Assembly: GCA_041874755.1 (NCBI GenBank)
Contig: CP102611.1
Span: 1,116,001 to 1,180,000, forward strand
Reading direction: 5' to 3'
DNA length: 64,000 bases
Origin: Chitinibacter sp. SCUT-21
GTDB taxonomy: Bacteria; Pseudomonadota; Gammaproteobacteria; Burkholderiales; Chitinibacteraceae
Made by a program: the position numbers and the translations under genes. Positions within the stretch are counted from its first letter, which is position 1. Each line of letters opens with the position of its first letter. This document shows, in pieces, positions 28,135-42,330 of the stretch. The notes beneath the pieces were generated by a model. The model was not told the origin of the DNA. It did not search any database and saw nothing but the letters and a program-made list of their open reading frames with translations.

Positions 28135-30285
28135 TTACTTTTTAACTTCAACCGCCCCTCGCACTTCAAACCGCACTTTCTGCACCACCTTCCCTCGCGC
28201 ATCGCGCAATTCGAGCTGATGTCGTCCCGGCCATGGGAACCATTTGGCCTGCAAGCCGCGACCGATTTGTTTGCCGTCTAGCCACCATTGCGCGTTCGCT
28301 ACGCCACGCGCGCGAAAGACCATGCGCTGATTGTTTGGCGGTACGTCGGGGTCGAGCGCGAAGATGCTGCCATCCAGCGGCGCGATAATGCCCGGCGCTT
28401 GGTTTTGTTCGGGCTGCGTTTCGGCAACGATGACATCGCGCTCGGTGCCGGCCAGAAACCATTCTTTGCGGCTCGCTTCAATCTGGTCTTGATAGCGCAC
28501 TTGGCGGCTGGTGACGCCTTTGGGTGGCGTCGGCGCACGTGAGGCTGGCGCGGATTGCTGCGCGAAATCGAGCACCGCTTGCCACACCGGCGCAGCACCA
28601 TGCATGCCCGACACATCCCACATCGGCTCGCCGCTGGCGTTACCGACCCATACGCCGACGGTAAAGTGGCGCGAAAAGCCCACCGTCCAATTGTCGCGCA
28701 TATCTTTGCTGGTGCCGGTTTTCACCGCGCTCCAGTAACGAGTCGACAGCGCGCTTTCCAGCCCAAAAGTGCGCGCACGCGCGGTGCGGTCGGACAAAAT
28801 ATCGGACACGATAAAACTACTGGCGGGGTCCAGCTTGGCCGTCGGTTTTGCGGCAGCTTCGCCCACGGTCCAGCGTGGCGCAGACGATAATCCCGCCCCC
28901 GATCCCGCATTCGCCAGCGTGCGATAGGCATTGGCGAGTTCTATCAGCCGCACATCGGCTGCGCCGAGCGCGAGGCTGGCGCCATAGTAATCGCCATCTT
29001 GCTGCAAGCTGCTCATCCCTAAGTCAAACAAGCGATCGCGCAGCGCATTGGCGCCGACCATTTCAATCGTGCGCACCGCGGGCACATTCAGCGACGCGCC
29101 GAGCGCCGAGCGCACCGACACGAAACCTTTAAAATCTTTGGCGTAATTTTGCGGCGCGTACAGCCCGCCGCCGGTTTGCAAAGCCAGCGGGCTATCGTCG
29201 AGCAAGGAGGCGGCGCTGAGGTATTTTTTTTCAATCGCCAATTGGTACAGAAAGGGTTTCAACGTCGAGCCCGCTTGGCGCAGCGCGGTGACGCCATCGA
29301 CGTCCGCCGCATTCGACGTTGCCGCCCCCGCCGAGCCAACCCACGCCAGAATATCGCCGCTGCGATTGTCGAGCACGATGACTGCACCATCTTGCACATT
29401 GCGTTGCGAGAGCGCGGCCAAATGGCGTTTCAGTATCGTGTTGGCGTATTGCTGCAGCGGCAGCGACAACGTGGTTTTCACTGTACTGCCCGCGCTGATT
29501 TTGTTTTGCGCAATCAATTTGCGCGCAAAATGCGGCGCGTAATTTTCGGCGAAGGGGTTCGGTGCTTTGCTGCGCGAGATGGCGATTTCGGTATCAACCT
29601 TGATGCTCGAACACGCAACTTTGCGCCCCAAATCTTGCACAATTTTGCACGCGCGGCTGGCAACGCGATCAACGCTGGCATTCGGGCCGCGAATCAGCGC
29701 GGTGGCGATTGCCGCTTCGGTGACATTCAAGCCTGCTGGCGTTTTGCCAAACAGCGTGTGCGATAGCGCCGACAGGCCAACGATTTCGCCGCGAAAGCTG
29801 ACTTTATTTAAGTAGGCCTCCAAAATCTCGGCCTTGCTCCACTCGCGCTCCAGCCACGTGGCCGACCACGATTGGCCGACTTTTTGCCACACACTGCGGC
29901 CCTGATTGCGCGCCTTGAGGTCTTCATCAAGCAGGCCTGCGAGCTGCATCGTAATGGTGGAGGCGCCGCGCGTTTTGCTATTCCACACATTGCCCCACGC
30001 GGCGGCCGCGACGCCCGACCAATCGACGCCGCTGTGCTGGTAAAAACGTTTGTCTTCCGAAATTAGCAGCGCATGGCGCATTGCAGGAGAAATCTCGGGC
30101 AAGGTCACCCAATCGAGTTTGCGCGTTTTCAGGTCGACGCGCACGCGCTGCAACGGTGTGCCTTGGCGATCGAGCAGCAACACATCCGACGAGCGCCACG
30201 CGGCTTTGACTTCTTTAAAACTGGGGTTGGCCCACACCGGCGCAGTGAGCAGCGCCGCGGCGAGCGGCCAGAGATAAAACTTCAT
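28135..30285 (-). CDS. pbpC: Penicillin-binding protein 1C (bifunctional transglycosylase/transpeptidase)
   Basis: Class A PBP of 716 aa. An N-terminal signal/anchor (MKFYLWPLAAALLTAPVWA) is followed by a GT51 glycosyltransferase (LISEDKRFYQHSGVDW, TRGASTITMQLAGLL, EILEAYLNKVSFRGEIVG), a transpeptidase with SxxK in RQAGSTLKPF and KTGTSKDMRDNWTVGF, and the PBP1C-specific C-terminal beta domain. The start at 30285 has GGAA eight bases upstream and begins the signal sequence; an in-frame upstream start adds an implausible N-terminus. It lies downstream of yfhM on the same strand, as in many proteobacteria; that pairing suggests an envelope-defence or repair role. Confidence 0.93.
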   Translation of the reverse strand: MKFYLWPLAAALLTAPVWANPSFKEVKAAWRSSDVLLLDRQGTPLQRVRVDLKTRKLDWVTLPEISPAMRHALLISEDKRFYQHSGVDWSGVAAAAWGNVWNSKTRGASTITMQLAGLLDEDLKARNQGRSVWQKVGQSWSATWLEREWSKAEILEAYLNKVSFRGEIVGLSALSHTLFGKTPAGLNVTEAAIATALIRGPNASVDRVASRACKIVQDLGRKVACSSIKVDTEIAISRSKAPNPFAENYAPHFARKLIAQNKISAGSTVKTTLSLPLQQYANTILKRHLAALSQRNVQDGAVIVLDNRSGDILAWVGSAGAATSNAADVDGVTALRQAGSTLKPFLYQLAIEKKYLSAASLLDDSPLALQTGGGLYAPQNYAKDFKGFVSVRSALGASLNVPAVRTIEMVGANALRDRLFDLGMSSLQQDGDYYGASLALGAADVRLIELANAYRTLANAGSGAGLSSAPRWTVGEAAAKPTAKLDPASSFIVSDILSDRTARARTFGLESALSTRYWSAVKTGTSKDMRDNWTVGFSRHFTVGVWVGNASGEPMWDVSGMHGAAPVWQAVLDFAQQSAPASRAPTPPKGVTSRQVRYQDQIEASRKEWFLAGTERDVIVAETQPEQNQAPGIIAPLDGSIFALDPDVPPNNQRMVFRARGVANAQWWLDGKQIGRGLQAKWFPWPGRHQLELRDARGKVVQKVRFEVRGAVEVKK

Positions 30286-30490
30286 TAGCCCATTCCATTG
30301 CTTGCGCTCATAACAACAGAGCGGCAAAAACCATGCAGGTTTTAGATTGCGCTTGAGCGATCAAAGATCTAGCGAGCAAGAGCGAGGCTAGGCAAAAATG
30401 CTTGCGAAAGCGCAGTTTACACAGAGTAAATGAGCATTTCGCAAACATTTTTAACACCGCATCGCCGAAGCGCAGCAGATCGCCCCAGCG

Positions 30491-33400
30491 TTATTTTGCT
30501 GCGACCACTTTGATCGCCGCATTCGGCAACATGCCAAACACATCCGGCGCGTACATCGCTTCGACGCGCGTTGGCGGCATTTGGAAGGTGCCGACGTTAT
30601 TGAGCCGCATCGTGTATTCCACTTTCAGATTGCCGCGCGGCACATAACCGTAGAAGGCGCGATAGCTGCTAAAGGTACGCTCGATAAAGTCGGCATAGTC
30701 GCCGCCCGTAGCGTCTTTGCTATCAATCGCCGAATCACGCCCCAGCCCGCTGCCTTGTATCGTTGCTCCCGCCGGAATTGGGTCATTCACGACCACCCAA
30801 GTCATATCGGCCTGCGCGGTGATATCGAGCACCACTTTCACCACATCGCCCGGCTGATATTGGCCGGCCACTTTCTGGCTCACTGGCGTAATCGTTTTTG
30901 AAATGCTGTAACCGGCGTAGCGCGGCGCTTTTAGCACGATAGCGGCTTCGGCTTGCACCGTCGCCCACGGCTCGCCGCTGCCGGTGTGCTTAATATTCAG
31001 CGCGCCTTTATTCGCAGCAGGCCACGGCAGCAAGCCCAAACTTTGCACGCCGTCTTTCGGCCAGTTCAGGCTCAAGCTTTGGCCGCCCAAAGCCGCGCTC
31101 GTTGCGCCCGCCACCGGAGTGCTTTCAAATTGACGCGAGAACGCGCCCACCGCCAGCGTACCCCACAGATTGGCCGTCGTCGTTTGCCAATGGCCTTTGC
31201 TCTGGCGCGCCAGCAATCCGGTCAACACGCGCGGCATATCGGCTTGCCAATCGGGCAGATTACGCGTCGCCAAAATCAGCTTCGCCGCGTTGACATCAGG
31301 GTTGCCCATCAGCCACCACGCCACATCGTCGCGCTCGGTGCTAAACACCATGCGCGTGCCTTGGTAAGTGAGGCGTGCGCGCAGCAGATTGCTCGCTTCG
31401 GTCACTTTCGCCGCCTGATTCGGAATGCCTTTGGCGCGATTGAGCAAGGACAGCCAATCCACCAACATCGCCGTGCTCATTTTTTGCGGGTTCAGCTCAA
31501 CCACATCAAGCATCGCCGGTTTAAATAGGCCGTAGCGCGCCAGCACTTCCATCGCCGCCAAGCGGCGCACATCGGCGTCTTGACGGTTGTAAGCCAAATC
31601 GCGTTTCAGTCGCCCTTCCACAAAAGCGACCAAGGCGTTCAGCATGCGCTGACGCGGCGCGTCGGGGATGGCCTCGCCCGCTTCATTCGCCACCGCCAGC
31701 AGATACGTAGTCAGCGTATCACTCCCAGAGCCACGGCTAGATTCGCTTAGCGGCCAATACCATGCCAAGCCATCGCTATCCAAATACAGCGGCAATTCGG
31801 CCATTAGCTTTTGCCAACGCGCTTTATCACCCAAACCGAGCGCAACCGAGGTGCGCTGTTCCAAGCACGAGTACGGATATTCGCTAAACCAACGGCGCAC
31901 GCCCGGCAGCTCGCTACCGAGTTTGCTCTGCAGCGACACGCGTATCCCGCCGCGGCCTGCGATCGCATTCGGCGGCAGCGCAACGGGGATTTGCAGCTCG
32001 CCATTGCTCACGCGTTGTAGCGTGGCTTGCTCTACCGTCACTGGCACGGCTGGCTCGACTTGCTGCGTCGCGGCGAGTTTGTCGGCTGCCAATTTATTCG
32101 AACCAGTCCCGTTGACCTCTTGCACCGCAAACACCCAATCGAGTTGCTTCAGGTTGTTTGGGATTGTAATCGGCCAATTGATAAAGCGCGCTTCACCGGC
32201 GGGCAGCTCGACTTGTTGCGGGTTCAGGCCCGCAATGCCAGAGGCATTGGCAGTCACTTTGACGCTCATCTTGCGCTCGCTGCCATTGCGCAGCGTAATG
32301 CCCGCCGCGAGCTGATCACCTTCGCGCACCACCGGCGGAATGCCCGATGTCAGCTGCAAATCTTGCCGCACGACAAAGCTACCCTCTCCGGTGCCAAACT
32401 GATCGTTGCCCACATCGGCCACGGCAACGAGGCGGAACTTGGTTAGCGCGTCGTTAATCGGTACTTTGATTTTGGCCGTTCCATTGGCGTCGAGCACCAC
32501 CGCGGGTTGCCAGCTCAATAACGTTTCGAGTAGCTCACGCGTCGGTGCTTTGCCGCCACCGCCGCCCGGTGGCAAGGCTTTGCGGCCGTAATGGCGCTTG
32601 CCGACCACTTCGAGCTGCGCAGTCGCCATTTCAATGCCAAAACTATGGCGCTGGAACATCGCTTGCAAAATATGCCACGAGGTATTGGGCTGCAGCTCAA
32701 GCAGAGCTTCGTCTACCGCGGCAAACGCCACCTCAGTACCTGCAGGGGCGGGTTTGCCATTCGGCAATTTCACTTTGATCGTCACGTCGGCCATTTCGCG
32801 TATGCCATAGGTGGCGCGCGCAGGCGTGACTTCCACTTGCAAACGCTTAGCCGCGTCGCCAACCTTGATTTCCGCGACGCCGTATTTAAACGCGGGGCGT
32901 GATAAATCGACCATTGCCGTTGGTGCGACAAAATCTTTGCCTTCGTTCCAGTACGCGTTCCACCACTCGCCCGGCGTTTTCCAGCCCCACGTAAAGAACG
33001 AATACCACGGCACATCGCGCACGCGGCCGCGCACCGCGAGCACCGACACGTAGACATTTGGCGTCCAATTGTCGGCGATTTTCAGCTCGAAATTCGCCGT
33101 TTTGCCATCGAGCTCAACAACACGCGTCTCCAAAATGCCTTCGCGCTCAATCCCAATCCACGCCGTGGCTTTACGAAACGGCATACGTACTTGGAATTTG
33201 GCGGTTTCACCCGGCTCGTAGCTGGTTTTTTCGGCGATGACGTCGATGCGATCGTTATTATCGCTATCAAACCACAGCTCTTCGTGCTGGCTGACCCACA
33301 CGTCCTGCGCGCTGCGTGCTGCATTGCCTTTGTCGTCTTTAACTTGCGCGATCAGCTCCATATTGCCGGCGTCTTTAAAGCTGATTTCGCAGAACACCAA

Positions 33401-36190
33401 GCCTTGCGCGTCGCTGGTTTCGCTGCACACCTCGCCTTTTTCGTCGACTTCTTCGCTGGTATCCCAAGCGTAAAAACCACCAACCAAGCGTTTGCGCGCA
33501 CTCAGGTATTTGCGCTCGCGCAGGCTGATAGCCACTTCTTTACCTTTTACCGGTTTGCCATTGGTATCGAGCACGACGGCTTTCACTTGCAAGGCTTTGC
33601 CGGTGCTAATCCAGCTTTCTACGCTTAAACCGACTTGCAGCGCAGACGGCCATAGCGCGATGCGGCGCGTAATCGTTTGCACTTCGCCATTCGGGTCGCT
33701 AAACGCCATTTCGCTGACTAAATCGTAACGGCGATCAAGCGCAGGCAGATTGCTCACTTTCGTTTTGCCATTACCATTGGCGTCGAGCACGACGGCCGCT
33801 TTATCGAGCACGACTTTGCCGTCGAGTGACGGCGTTTTTTTATCTTCCGGTACGGCTGGCGGCGTAAAGCTATATGCCTCGTAATTTTTCGGTGATTCGT
33901 AAATGCGCTCGAGCATTGCGCTCACTTGCACCGGCCAGGATTTCGCAGGTCCGCCATTGCCCCAAGCCAAAGATACATTGAGTGGTATTTCCTTGGCGGC
34001 CAATCCAGCATTCTTCTCGGTCGTAATACCCCCCGTCATGACTGGCAGGCGGAATTGCTCGACGCGAAAGCCACCGCTTTGCAGTGAATAGCCGTCGATT
34101 TCCGCGCTCGCCCCTTGGCCTGCATTGGCCTTGGTGCGCGAGCCTTTGCGCTCTAGATACAGCGAATATTCACCGAGCTTGGCCAATTTAGGAATCGCAA
34201 AACTCGATTCGGCATAACGCCCTTTGCGCCAAGTTAGCGGCAAAGTCACTTCATCGCCGCTGCCATCGTGCACGATGCGGACATGTTCGGGCAGCTGATT
34301 GGCTTTTAGTAGCGACAAGCCTTTGCTGCCTTTTAAGCGCAAGAAATGCTTCATCGACACCGTTTCGCCAGCGCGCAATAAGGTGCGATCAAGCACAGAG
34401 TGCGCGGTAATCGCTGAAGTTTCGTCGTAATACGTTGGGAAAGGAAAGCGCCACGACTCGATGCCGCGATTCCAGCTTGAGCGCACAAAGGAAATATCAT
34501 CGTTGCCATTAGCGTCTTTGGCGCGCGCGGTTACGAATAAGCCATCGAGTGCATTGCCGTTGCACGATTTGCTAATCAGCGCCTGATTAATCTGCACAAA
34601 ACCTTGTGCATTGGTTTTGCCGCTCCACAGATTTTGCCCCGCGCAATTAAACACATTGATTGCGGCATTCGGCACCGGGCGCGCTTTATCGAGCGTCGTC
34701 ACCCACACGGCGGCGTTTTCATCTGACTGCTTAAAATGCACCGCCATATTGGTCACCAGCACCGCGGTGCGCACATACATTGCTTTGTTATTGCCGAGCA
34801 GAGCTTTACCGAGCAATTTTGACGACACTTCAACGACATAAAAACCGGGTTTAGCCAGTGGAATACCGACGACTTCAAACGGCCATTTGCCATTCGCGTC
34901 GGGCTGAGTCGGTAGTTTCAGCGGCAGTGCTGATTTTTCTTTTTTCAGCAGTGACAAGCGGCGCGATTCAACGCTTTTTTTGCCTTCGCCTATCATCGAC
35001 TCATCGTATTCGATGACTTTAGCTAGCCAACTCATCATGCTGGCTTCGTCACCAATACGTAGCGATTGACCGCCTAATTGCACCGATTTGATATTTAAAT
35101 CACGCTCAACCCCGCGCAGTGTGATCGGCAACATCGCGTCGGCACCCGATTCGATAATGCCAAAAGGTGCAGCCGAAAACTTGGCCAGCGGCGGATAATC
35201 GGAAGTTTTAATCGTCAGCGGAAAGCGCGCTTGATTGACCAATGCGCGACCGACGTCATCGACAAAATTGCTCGGTAATTCCAGTTTGAATTCGGATAGC
35301 GCATCAAACGGCCCTTCAAACTTCACTTCATCGACCGGCGCACCACGATTATCTGAATCGCGCTTTGGCGTAAACTCACCGCTACTGCCTTTCAGTTTGA
35401 TCGCCAGTGCTAATTTTTCTGGCACCGGCGAGCTAAAGCTCAAGGTGATCGGTTTGAACGGAATACACGCGCCTTTGGCATTTTCACGCTGGCAACTCAT
35501 TGTCGCGCTGAATGCAGGCCGAACCTGAAAATCAAGGCGATCGGGCTGCGATTTACCGCGCAAATGCACCAAGGTCAATTTGCTATCCGGCGCAAGCGTT
35601 TGCGCACAACGCACGGCGACAAGCTGCTCGCTGTATTTTTCTAGTTTGAAATGCTTGATTAGCGTTTGACGCTCACTAGCTTCCAAACTTTGCACCGGAA
35701 TTCGCTCGGGAGAGCTGCTCGACTGGCAATAAAAATTACTGAGTGGCTCGGCACGACCATTTAATTGCAAGACAAAGGCTTGATCTTCTTCGATCAAATC
35801 TTCATCCGGCCAATGGCGCTCAATAATCGGTGCACCCGTCGTAAAGCTAAATTTTTGCGCAGCCGCTAAGACGCCACCAGAGACATCTTTCCACCCCGCT
35901 TTGGGCGAAAATAGGCACCGGGTATTGGCGGGCAAAGATTGTGCAATATCGAGCACCCACGTTTTTTGATCGACCCAATGCCCTTTGCCTTTTAATGCGC
36001 AATCCCATTTCAGCGGCGCAGGCGCGGCGCTATTACCCAAGGCAATAGCAGGATTGGTAAAAGTCACCCGCACTTGCTGTGGCTCTTTCACTTCTCCCTG
36101 CGGGCTAAACAAGGCAATTGAAGCCGAAAATGCAAGATTGGAAGTAAAGAGCAAAGCGCTCAGCGACATAAATCGGGTTAACTTGTGCAT
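30491..36190 (-). CDS. yfhM: YfhM-type bacterial alpha-2-macroglobulin
   Basis: A periplasmic protease-trap homologue of 1899 aa with many MG domains. The thioester motif CLEQ is intact (Cys1442-Gln1445, in YPYSCLEQRTS), so it should trap proteases covalently as E. coli YfhM does. The signal peptide (MHKLTRFMSLSALLFTSNLA, then FSASIALFSP) has no lipobox cysteine, unlike the lipoprotein of E. coli, so it is probably soluble. The bait-like region holds the poly-glycine stretch PPGGGGGKAP. The start at 36190 has GGGGC/GAGG just upstream; two other in-frame ATGs lie at 36202 and 36211. Paired with pbpC. Confidence 0.93.
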   Translation of the reverse strand: MHKLTRFMSLSALLFTSNLAFSASIALFSPQGEVKEPQQVRVTFTNPAIALGNSAAPAPLKWDCALKGKGHWVDQKTWVLDIAQSLPANTRCLFSPKAGWKDVSGGVLAAAQKFSFTTGAPIIERHWPDEDLIEEDQAFVLQLNGRAEPLSNFYCQSSSSPERIPVQSLEASERQTLIKHFKLEKYSEQLVAVRCAQTLAPDSKLTLVHLRGKSQPDRLDFQVRPAFSATMSCQRENAKGACIPFKPITLSFSSPVPEKLALAIKLKGSSGEFTPKRDSDNRGAPVDEVKFEGPFDALSEFKLELPSNFVDDVGRALVNQARFPLTIKTSDYPPLAKFSAAPFGIIESGADAMLPITLRGVERDLNIKSVQLGGQSLRIGDEASMMSWLAKVIEYDESMIGEGKKSVESRRLSLLKKEKSALPLKLPTQPDANGKWPFEVVGIPLAKPGFYVVEVSSKLLGKALLGNNKAMYVRTAVLVTNMAVHFKQSDENAAVWVTTLDKARPVPNAAINVFNCAGQNLWSGKTNAQGFVQINQALISKSCNGNALDGLFVTARAKDANGNDDISFVRSSWNRGIESWRFPFPTYYDETSAITAHSVLDRTLLRAGETVSMKHFLRLKGSKGLSLLKANQLPEHVRIVHDGSGDEVTLPLTWRKGRYAESSFAIPKLAKLGEYSLYLERKGSRTKANAGQGASAEIDGYSLQSGGFRVEQFRLPVMTGGITTEKNAGLAAKEIPLNVSLAWGNGGPAKSWPVQVSAMLERIYESPKNYEAYSFTPPAVPEDKKTPSLDGKVVLDKAAVVLDANGNGKTKVSNLPALDRRYDLVSEMAFSDPNGEVQTITRRIALWPSALQVGLSVESWISTGKALQVKAVVLDTNGKPVKGKEVAISLRERKYLSARKRLVGGFYAWDTSEEVDEKGEVCSETSDAQGLVFCEISFKDAGNMELIAQVKDDKGNAARSAQDVWVSQHEELWFDSDNNDRIDVIAEKTSYEPGETAKFQVRMPFRKATAWIGIEREGILETRVVELDGKTANFELKIADNWTPNVYVSVLAVRGRVRDVPWYSFFTWGWKTPGEWWNAYWNEGKDFVAPTAMVDLSRPAFKYGVAEIKVGDAAKRLQVEVTPARATYGIREMADVTIKVKLPNGKPAPAGTEVAFAAVDEALLELQPNTSWHILQAMFQRHSFGIEMATAQLEVVGKRHYGRKALPPGGGGGKAPTRELLETLLSWQPAVVLDANGTAKIKVPINDALTKFRLVAVADVGNDQFGTGEGSFVVRQDLQLTSGIPPVVREGDQLAAGITLRNGSERKMSVKVTANASGIAGLNPQQVELPAGEARFINWPITIPNNLKQLDWVFAVQEVNGTGSNKLAADKLAATQQVEPAVPVTVEQATLQRVSNGELQIPVALPPNAIAGRGGIRVSLQSKLGSELPGVRRWFSEYPYSCLEQRTSVALGLGDKARWQKLMAELPLYLDSDGLAWYWPLSESSRGSGSDTLTTYLLAVANEAGEAIPDAPRQRMLNALVAFVEGRLKRDLAYNRQDADVRRLAAMEVLARYGLFKPAMLDVVELNPQKMSTAMLVDWLSLLNRAKGIPNQAAKVTEASNLLRARLTYQGTRMVFSTERDDVAWWLMGNPDVNAAKLILATRNLPDWQADMPRVLTGLLARQSKGHWQTTTANLWGTLAVGAFSRQFESTPVAGATSAALGGQSLSLNWPKDGVQSLGLLPWPAANKGALNIKHTGSGEPWATVQAEAAIVLKAPRYAGYSISKTITPVSQKVAGQYQPGDVVKVVLDITAQADMTWVVVNDPIPAGATIQGSGLGRDSAIDSKDATGGDYADFIERTFSSYRAFYGYVPRGNLKVEYTMRLNNVGTFQMPPTRVEAMYAPDVFGMLPNAAIKVVAAK

Positions 36191-36333
36191 CCTCAGCCCC
36201 ATAAATTGCAATTAGCTTTCAATTATATTTGGCAATTTTACAGTTTTTATGCGGCTTTAACGAGGACAAGCATTACTTGACACTAATATATGTGCAAGTT
36301 TTATCTGACTTAGCTCAGGCGCAGCTAGAAAAG

Positions 36334-36382
36334 GGGTATATGGCTACAGAACAACGCTGACTTAGCACTTAAAGCAATACAA
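36334..36382. repeat. 49-bp GGGTAT...ATACAA unit, copy 7 (degenerate right end)
   Basis: GGGTAT to AGCAATACAA in exactly 49 bp, between yfhM and the rRNA terminator. The last two bases differ from the ATACCC end. Confidence 0.4.
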
Positions 36383-36412
36383 GATGGGGTATCTTTGCGT
36401 TGGATTTCCAGT

Positions 36413-36448
36413 GCAAAGCAAAAAGCCCAGCTGATTCAGCTGGGCTTT
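36413..36448 (-). terminator. rRNA operon terminator
   Basis: A 13-bp self-complementary stem (AAAGCCCAGCTGA with its complement, 36422-36448) is followed on the minus strand by TTTTTGCTTT. It lies 11 bp beyond the 5S gene. Confidence 0.9.
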
Positions 36449-36458
36449 CTATTGGGAG

Positions 36459-36570
36459 TCTGGCAATGACCTACTTTCACACGGGCAATCCGCACTATCA
36501 TCGGCGCTGAGGCGTTTCACTGTCCTGTTCGGGATGGGAAGGAGTGGGACCACCTCGCTATGGTCACCAG
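36459..36570 (-). rRNA. rrf: 5S ribosomal RNA
   Basis: The minus strand reads CTGGTGACCATAGCGAGGTG at the start, then CCCATCCCGAACAG, and ends with GTAGGTCATTGCCAG, all typical of 5S. Length about 112 nt; ends are approximate by a few bases. Confidence 0.95.
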
Positions 36571-36711
36571 ACAAAACTGGGTGAGTTAACTGCTTACCCC
36601 ATTGGGTTTGCAATCACTCGAAATCAATAGAAGAAGTAATCTTATTTCTCTTAACTTTAACATTCACAATCGGGTCGATTGCACCTGTCGCTTAACGCGT
36701 CTCAGGTTATA

Positions 36712-39602
<2,891 letters not shown>

Positions 39603-39897
39603 ACCTCAAACACGTTTTACCGTATCATCGGTTTAGAGTATCGGTATTTACGACTTGTTGAATGAGTTCTCACGTCATTCAACGCTGATCTTTCGATCAG
39701 AGATACAATCAACCCAATTTATTTACTGTTCACACCAAGTTGCCTTGATGCTCACATTGTTTAATTAGGAGATATTACTTCTTCTATTTTGTTAAAGAAC
39801 GATACAGATGCCAAAGGCATTCTGATTTAAGAAACCAGAACAAAATAAACAAACCAGAATAAATCTGCTTGCTCACTGAATTCTGAACTCTTGTGAT
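39603..39897 (-). other. tRNA-Ala to 23S spacer with boxA
   Basis: Processing spacer. On the minus strand TTCTTTAACAAAA (39788-39800) matches the rRNA boxA antitermination element. No gene. Confidence 0.7.
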
Positions 39898-39973
39898 TGG
39901 TGGAGGATGACGGGATCGAACCGACGACCCCCTGCTTGCAAAGCAGGTGCTCTCCCAACTGAGCTAATCCCCC
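39898..39973 (-). tRNA. tRNA-Ala (TGC)
   Basis: 76 nt including CCA. GGGGGAT acceptor stem, D-loop AGCTCAGTTGGGAGAGC, anticodon loop TTTGCAA (TGC) and T-loop TTCGATC. Standard position in the 16S-23S spacer. Confidence 0.97.
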
Positions 39974-40011
39974 AATCTGGCATTACAAAGCTGTTTCCAC
40001 TGATGAATCAA

Positions 40012-40088
40012 TGGTGGGTCAAGCTGGAATCGAACCAGCGACCCCCGCCTTATCAAGACGGTGCTCTAACCGACTGAGCTACTGACCC
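40012..40088 (-). tRNA. tRNA-Ile (GAT)
   Basis: 77 nt including CCA. Acceptor GGGTCAG, anticodon arm with CTTGATAAG giving anticodon GAT, T-loop TTCGATT. It is transcribed just before tRNA-Ala. Confidence 0.97.
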
Positions 40089-40151
40089 AGCTTTTGTCTT
40101 CACTAGATCATCTCTAACTTCGCGATTACTTTTAGATAATCTACGCCGCCA

Positions 40152-40169
40152 GAGCTACTGACCCAGCTT
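40152..40169 (-). repeat. Duplicated 5' fragment of tRNA-Ile and its leader
   Basis: GAGCTACTGACCCAGCTT is an exact 18-bp copy of 40076-40093, which covers the first 13 bases of tRNA-Ile plus five leader bases. The rest of the tRNA is absent, so this is a relic or a recombination scar. Confidence 0.8.
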
Positions 40170-40283
40170 CCAACCAAGTCCGTAACCCTGCAATGAATTG
40201 CTTCATTGCTCAGCTACTTTCTCTGTATCTTCAAACTCTACAGCCGATGAGTGTGAGTACTTGACCCGAAGGTCTTTTCTCTT

Positions 40284-41818
<1,535 letters not shown>

Positions 41819-42040
41819 AATCTCTGCTATTTTTACTACTTGGCTTGTACTTCAATACTCAAAGAAAGAAACGAGATGAACAATTAAGTTCGTCTTGTTT
41901 ATTTCCTATCATCTGAGTGCAAGCACTTGTTTCGACTTACGAATCAAGCACTCACACTCATCGGCTGTAATTTGTTAAAGATCGTTGCGAGACACTGTGA
42001 AACTTGTTTTGTTTCGCTGCGTCATCAGCAGAGAGGCCGA

Positions 42041-42069
42041 ACTATACCCACCGGTCTGAAACACGTCAA
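42041..42069 (-). promoter_or_regulatory. rRNA operon promoter
   Basis: On the minus strand TTGACG (42069-42064), 17-bp spacer, TATAGT (42046-42041), followed by a G/C-rich discriminator TCGGCCTCTC, as expected for a stringently controlled rRNA promoter. It lies about 220 bp upstream of 16S. Confidence 0.85.
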
Positions 42070-42205
42070 CACCTATCGACAAAGAAAAGCGAACAAAGGC
42101 GATAAGTGATTGATGAGAAAGGAAACTCAATTTTAGCTCTTTGAGCCAAGCCAATCAAAACACAGCGGCCAGCACCGGCAAGCCCAACTACAAAACCGCA
42201 AAAAA

Positions 42206-42250
42206 CAAAGACAAAAAGCACAAAGCCCGCTAGCGCGGAACATGTGCTTT
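42206..42250 (-). terminator. Minus-oriented terminator-like hairpin upstream of the rRNA promoter
   Basis: AAAGCACA/TGTGCTTT outer stem (42215-42250) with an inner CCCGC/GCGCGG stem; on the minus strand it is followed by TTTTTGTCTTTG. No minus-strand gene lies upstream, so it may insulate the rRNA operon from antisense transcripts of prmA. Confidence 0.65.
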
Positions 42251-42330
42251 AGGTAATTCATGTCAAAAACTGTTCAGCAGTAATATTAGGTGCGACAATT
42301 GGGCATATATTTACATATCTAGGAAGCAGT

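Larger units (their letters stand above)
41819..42330. other. rRNA leader, promoter region and prmA upstream region
   Basis: No gene seen. On the minus strand it holds the rrn promoter (42041-42069), the leader with a boxA (41973-41985, ATCTTTAACAAAT), and further upstream a hairpin with T-tract (42206-42250). The prmA ribosome site AGGAAG lies at 42321-42326. Confidence 0.7.
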
